The notes below the pieces were generated by a model. It was not told the DNA's origin and ran no database searches. It saw nothing but the letters and a program-made list of their open reading frames with translations. From Chthoniobacterales bacterium (GTDB lineage: Bacteria; Verrucomicrobiota; Verrucomicrobiia; Chthoniobacterales; UBA10450), in assembly GCA_013695925.1 (NCBI GenBank), contig JACCZO010000114.1, positions 1-15,059 on the forward strand: a DNA stretch of 15,059 bases. The letters are read 5' to 3'. Positions 14,789 through 15,059 of the stretch are shown piece after piece (position 1 is the first letter of the stretch; the number at the start of each line of letters is the position of its first letter). The translations under genes were made by a program, and so were the position numbers.

Positions 14789-15059
14789 CTAGGCGCGGAC
14801 GAGGGCGCGATGGCGCCAGAGATAACCGAGCCCGGAATAAATCGTCAGGCCGATCGTAATCCAGAGCAGGAGGTTGCCGCCGTAGCGCCAGGCGATTTGC
14901 CACCAGCTCGTGATCTCCAATCCGGGTCGCAGCTCGCGGGCCGAGAGGAGGAGGAGAAAGAAAACGACCGTGACGATCTGCCAGGAGGTCTTGTGTTTGC
15001 CGAGTTTTTCCGCCGGCAGAATCTGGCCTTCGGAAGAGGCGAGGAGGCGCAGACCGGTG
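14789..15059 (-). CDS. pgsA: CDP-diacylglycerol-glycerol-3-phosphate 3-phosphatidyltransferase, 5' end beyond window
   Basis: The minus-strand frame is open from the window edge to the TAG at 14789-14791, giving the last 89 residues. It begins TGLRLLASSEGQILPAEKLG and continues with GKHKTSWQIVTVVFFLLLL, the segment typical of PgsA after its catalytic CDP-alcohol phosphotransferase motif. That Asp-rich motif itself lies upstream, out of view. Two or three membrane helices follow (VVFFLLLLSA; NLLLWITIGLTIYSGLGYLW), ending in a basic HRALVRA tail. The enzyme makes phosphatidylglycerol phosphate, the first committed step to phosphatidylglycerol and cardiolipin, in the inner membrane. It converges on the polysaccharide cluster and is probably not part of it. 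A related CDP-alcohol transferase such as PgsA2 cannot be excluded from the tail alone. Confidence 0.82.
   Translation of the reverse strand, partial: TGLRLLASSEGQILPAEKLGKHKTSWQIVTVVFFLLLLSARELRPGLEITSWWQIAWRYGGNLLLWITIGLTIYSGLGYLWRHRALVRA

Noticed and set aside
1..15059. CRISPR array, phage genes, insertion sequences or a defence system
   Set aside because: No spaced direct repeats, transposase, integrase, nuclease or toxin-antitoxin pair could be recognised on either strand.

Overview
The window (about 60% G+C by eye) looks like a chromosomal segment of a soil-type Verrucomicrobiota bacterium, possibly of the Chthoniobacterales/Udaeobacter kind. This is an inference from family resemblance, G+C-rich codon use and the palindromic intergenic repeats; no rRNA or marker gene is present to prove it.

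Left block (2-4492). A 5'-truncated small protein with a STAS/SpoIIAA-like look converges on a four-gene minus-strand run: a zinc-dependent alcohol dehydrogenase, ATP-type 6-phosphofructokinase (pfkA), a tandem universal stress protein, and a YbdK-type carboxylate-amine ligase. Gaps are 44 nt, a 4-nt ATGA overlap, and 14 nt, so this is very probably one operon joining fermentation/glycolysis and stress functions. The universal stress gene carries two separate one-base deletions; PfkA has Asn where the Mg-binding Asp103 is expected.

Middle block (4500-7630). A plus-strand patchwork holds a short internal piece of a heavy-metal P-type ATPase, in frame with a short MgtE-like magnesium transporter, followed by a frameshifted and truncated VOC/glyoxalase gene. 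Then come minus-strand genes for a secreted DUF4412-like protein and a Maf nucleotide pyrophosphatase (ATGA overlap), and a plus-strand tRNA-Gly(TCC).

Right block (7661-14599). After a secreted six-cysteine protein of unknown function comes a plus-strand envelope polysaccharide cluster: a Wzy/WaaL-type polymerase or ligase with a TPR tail, an outer-membrane beta-barrel in which I count about 18 strands, a PCP-2a/BY-kinase fusion with a tyrosine-rich tail, and a very short Wza-type OPX protein. A short OPX beside an 18-strand barrel fits the composite (Wzp porin + class 3 OPX) export route described in Myxococcus. No glycosyltransferases, flippase or priming transferase are in the window. A convergent, 5'-truncated pgsA closes the window.

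Across the whole window the octamer GCCTAACG (or CCCTAACG) recurs on both strands, often within genes and using otherwise uncommon Leu codons CTA/TTA, about six times more often than base composition predicts. Two long imperfect palindromes (10323-10447 and 14633-14718) lie between genes.
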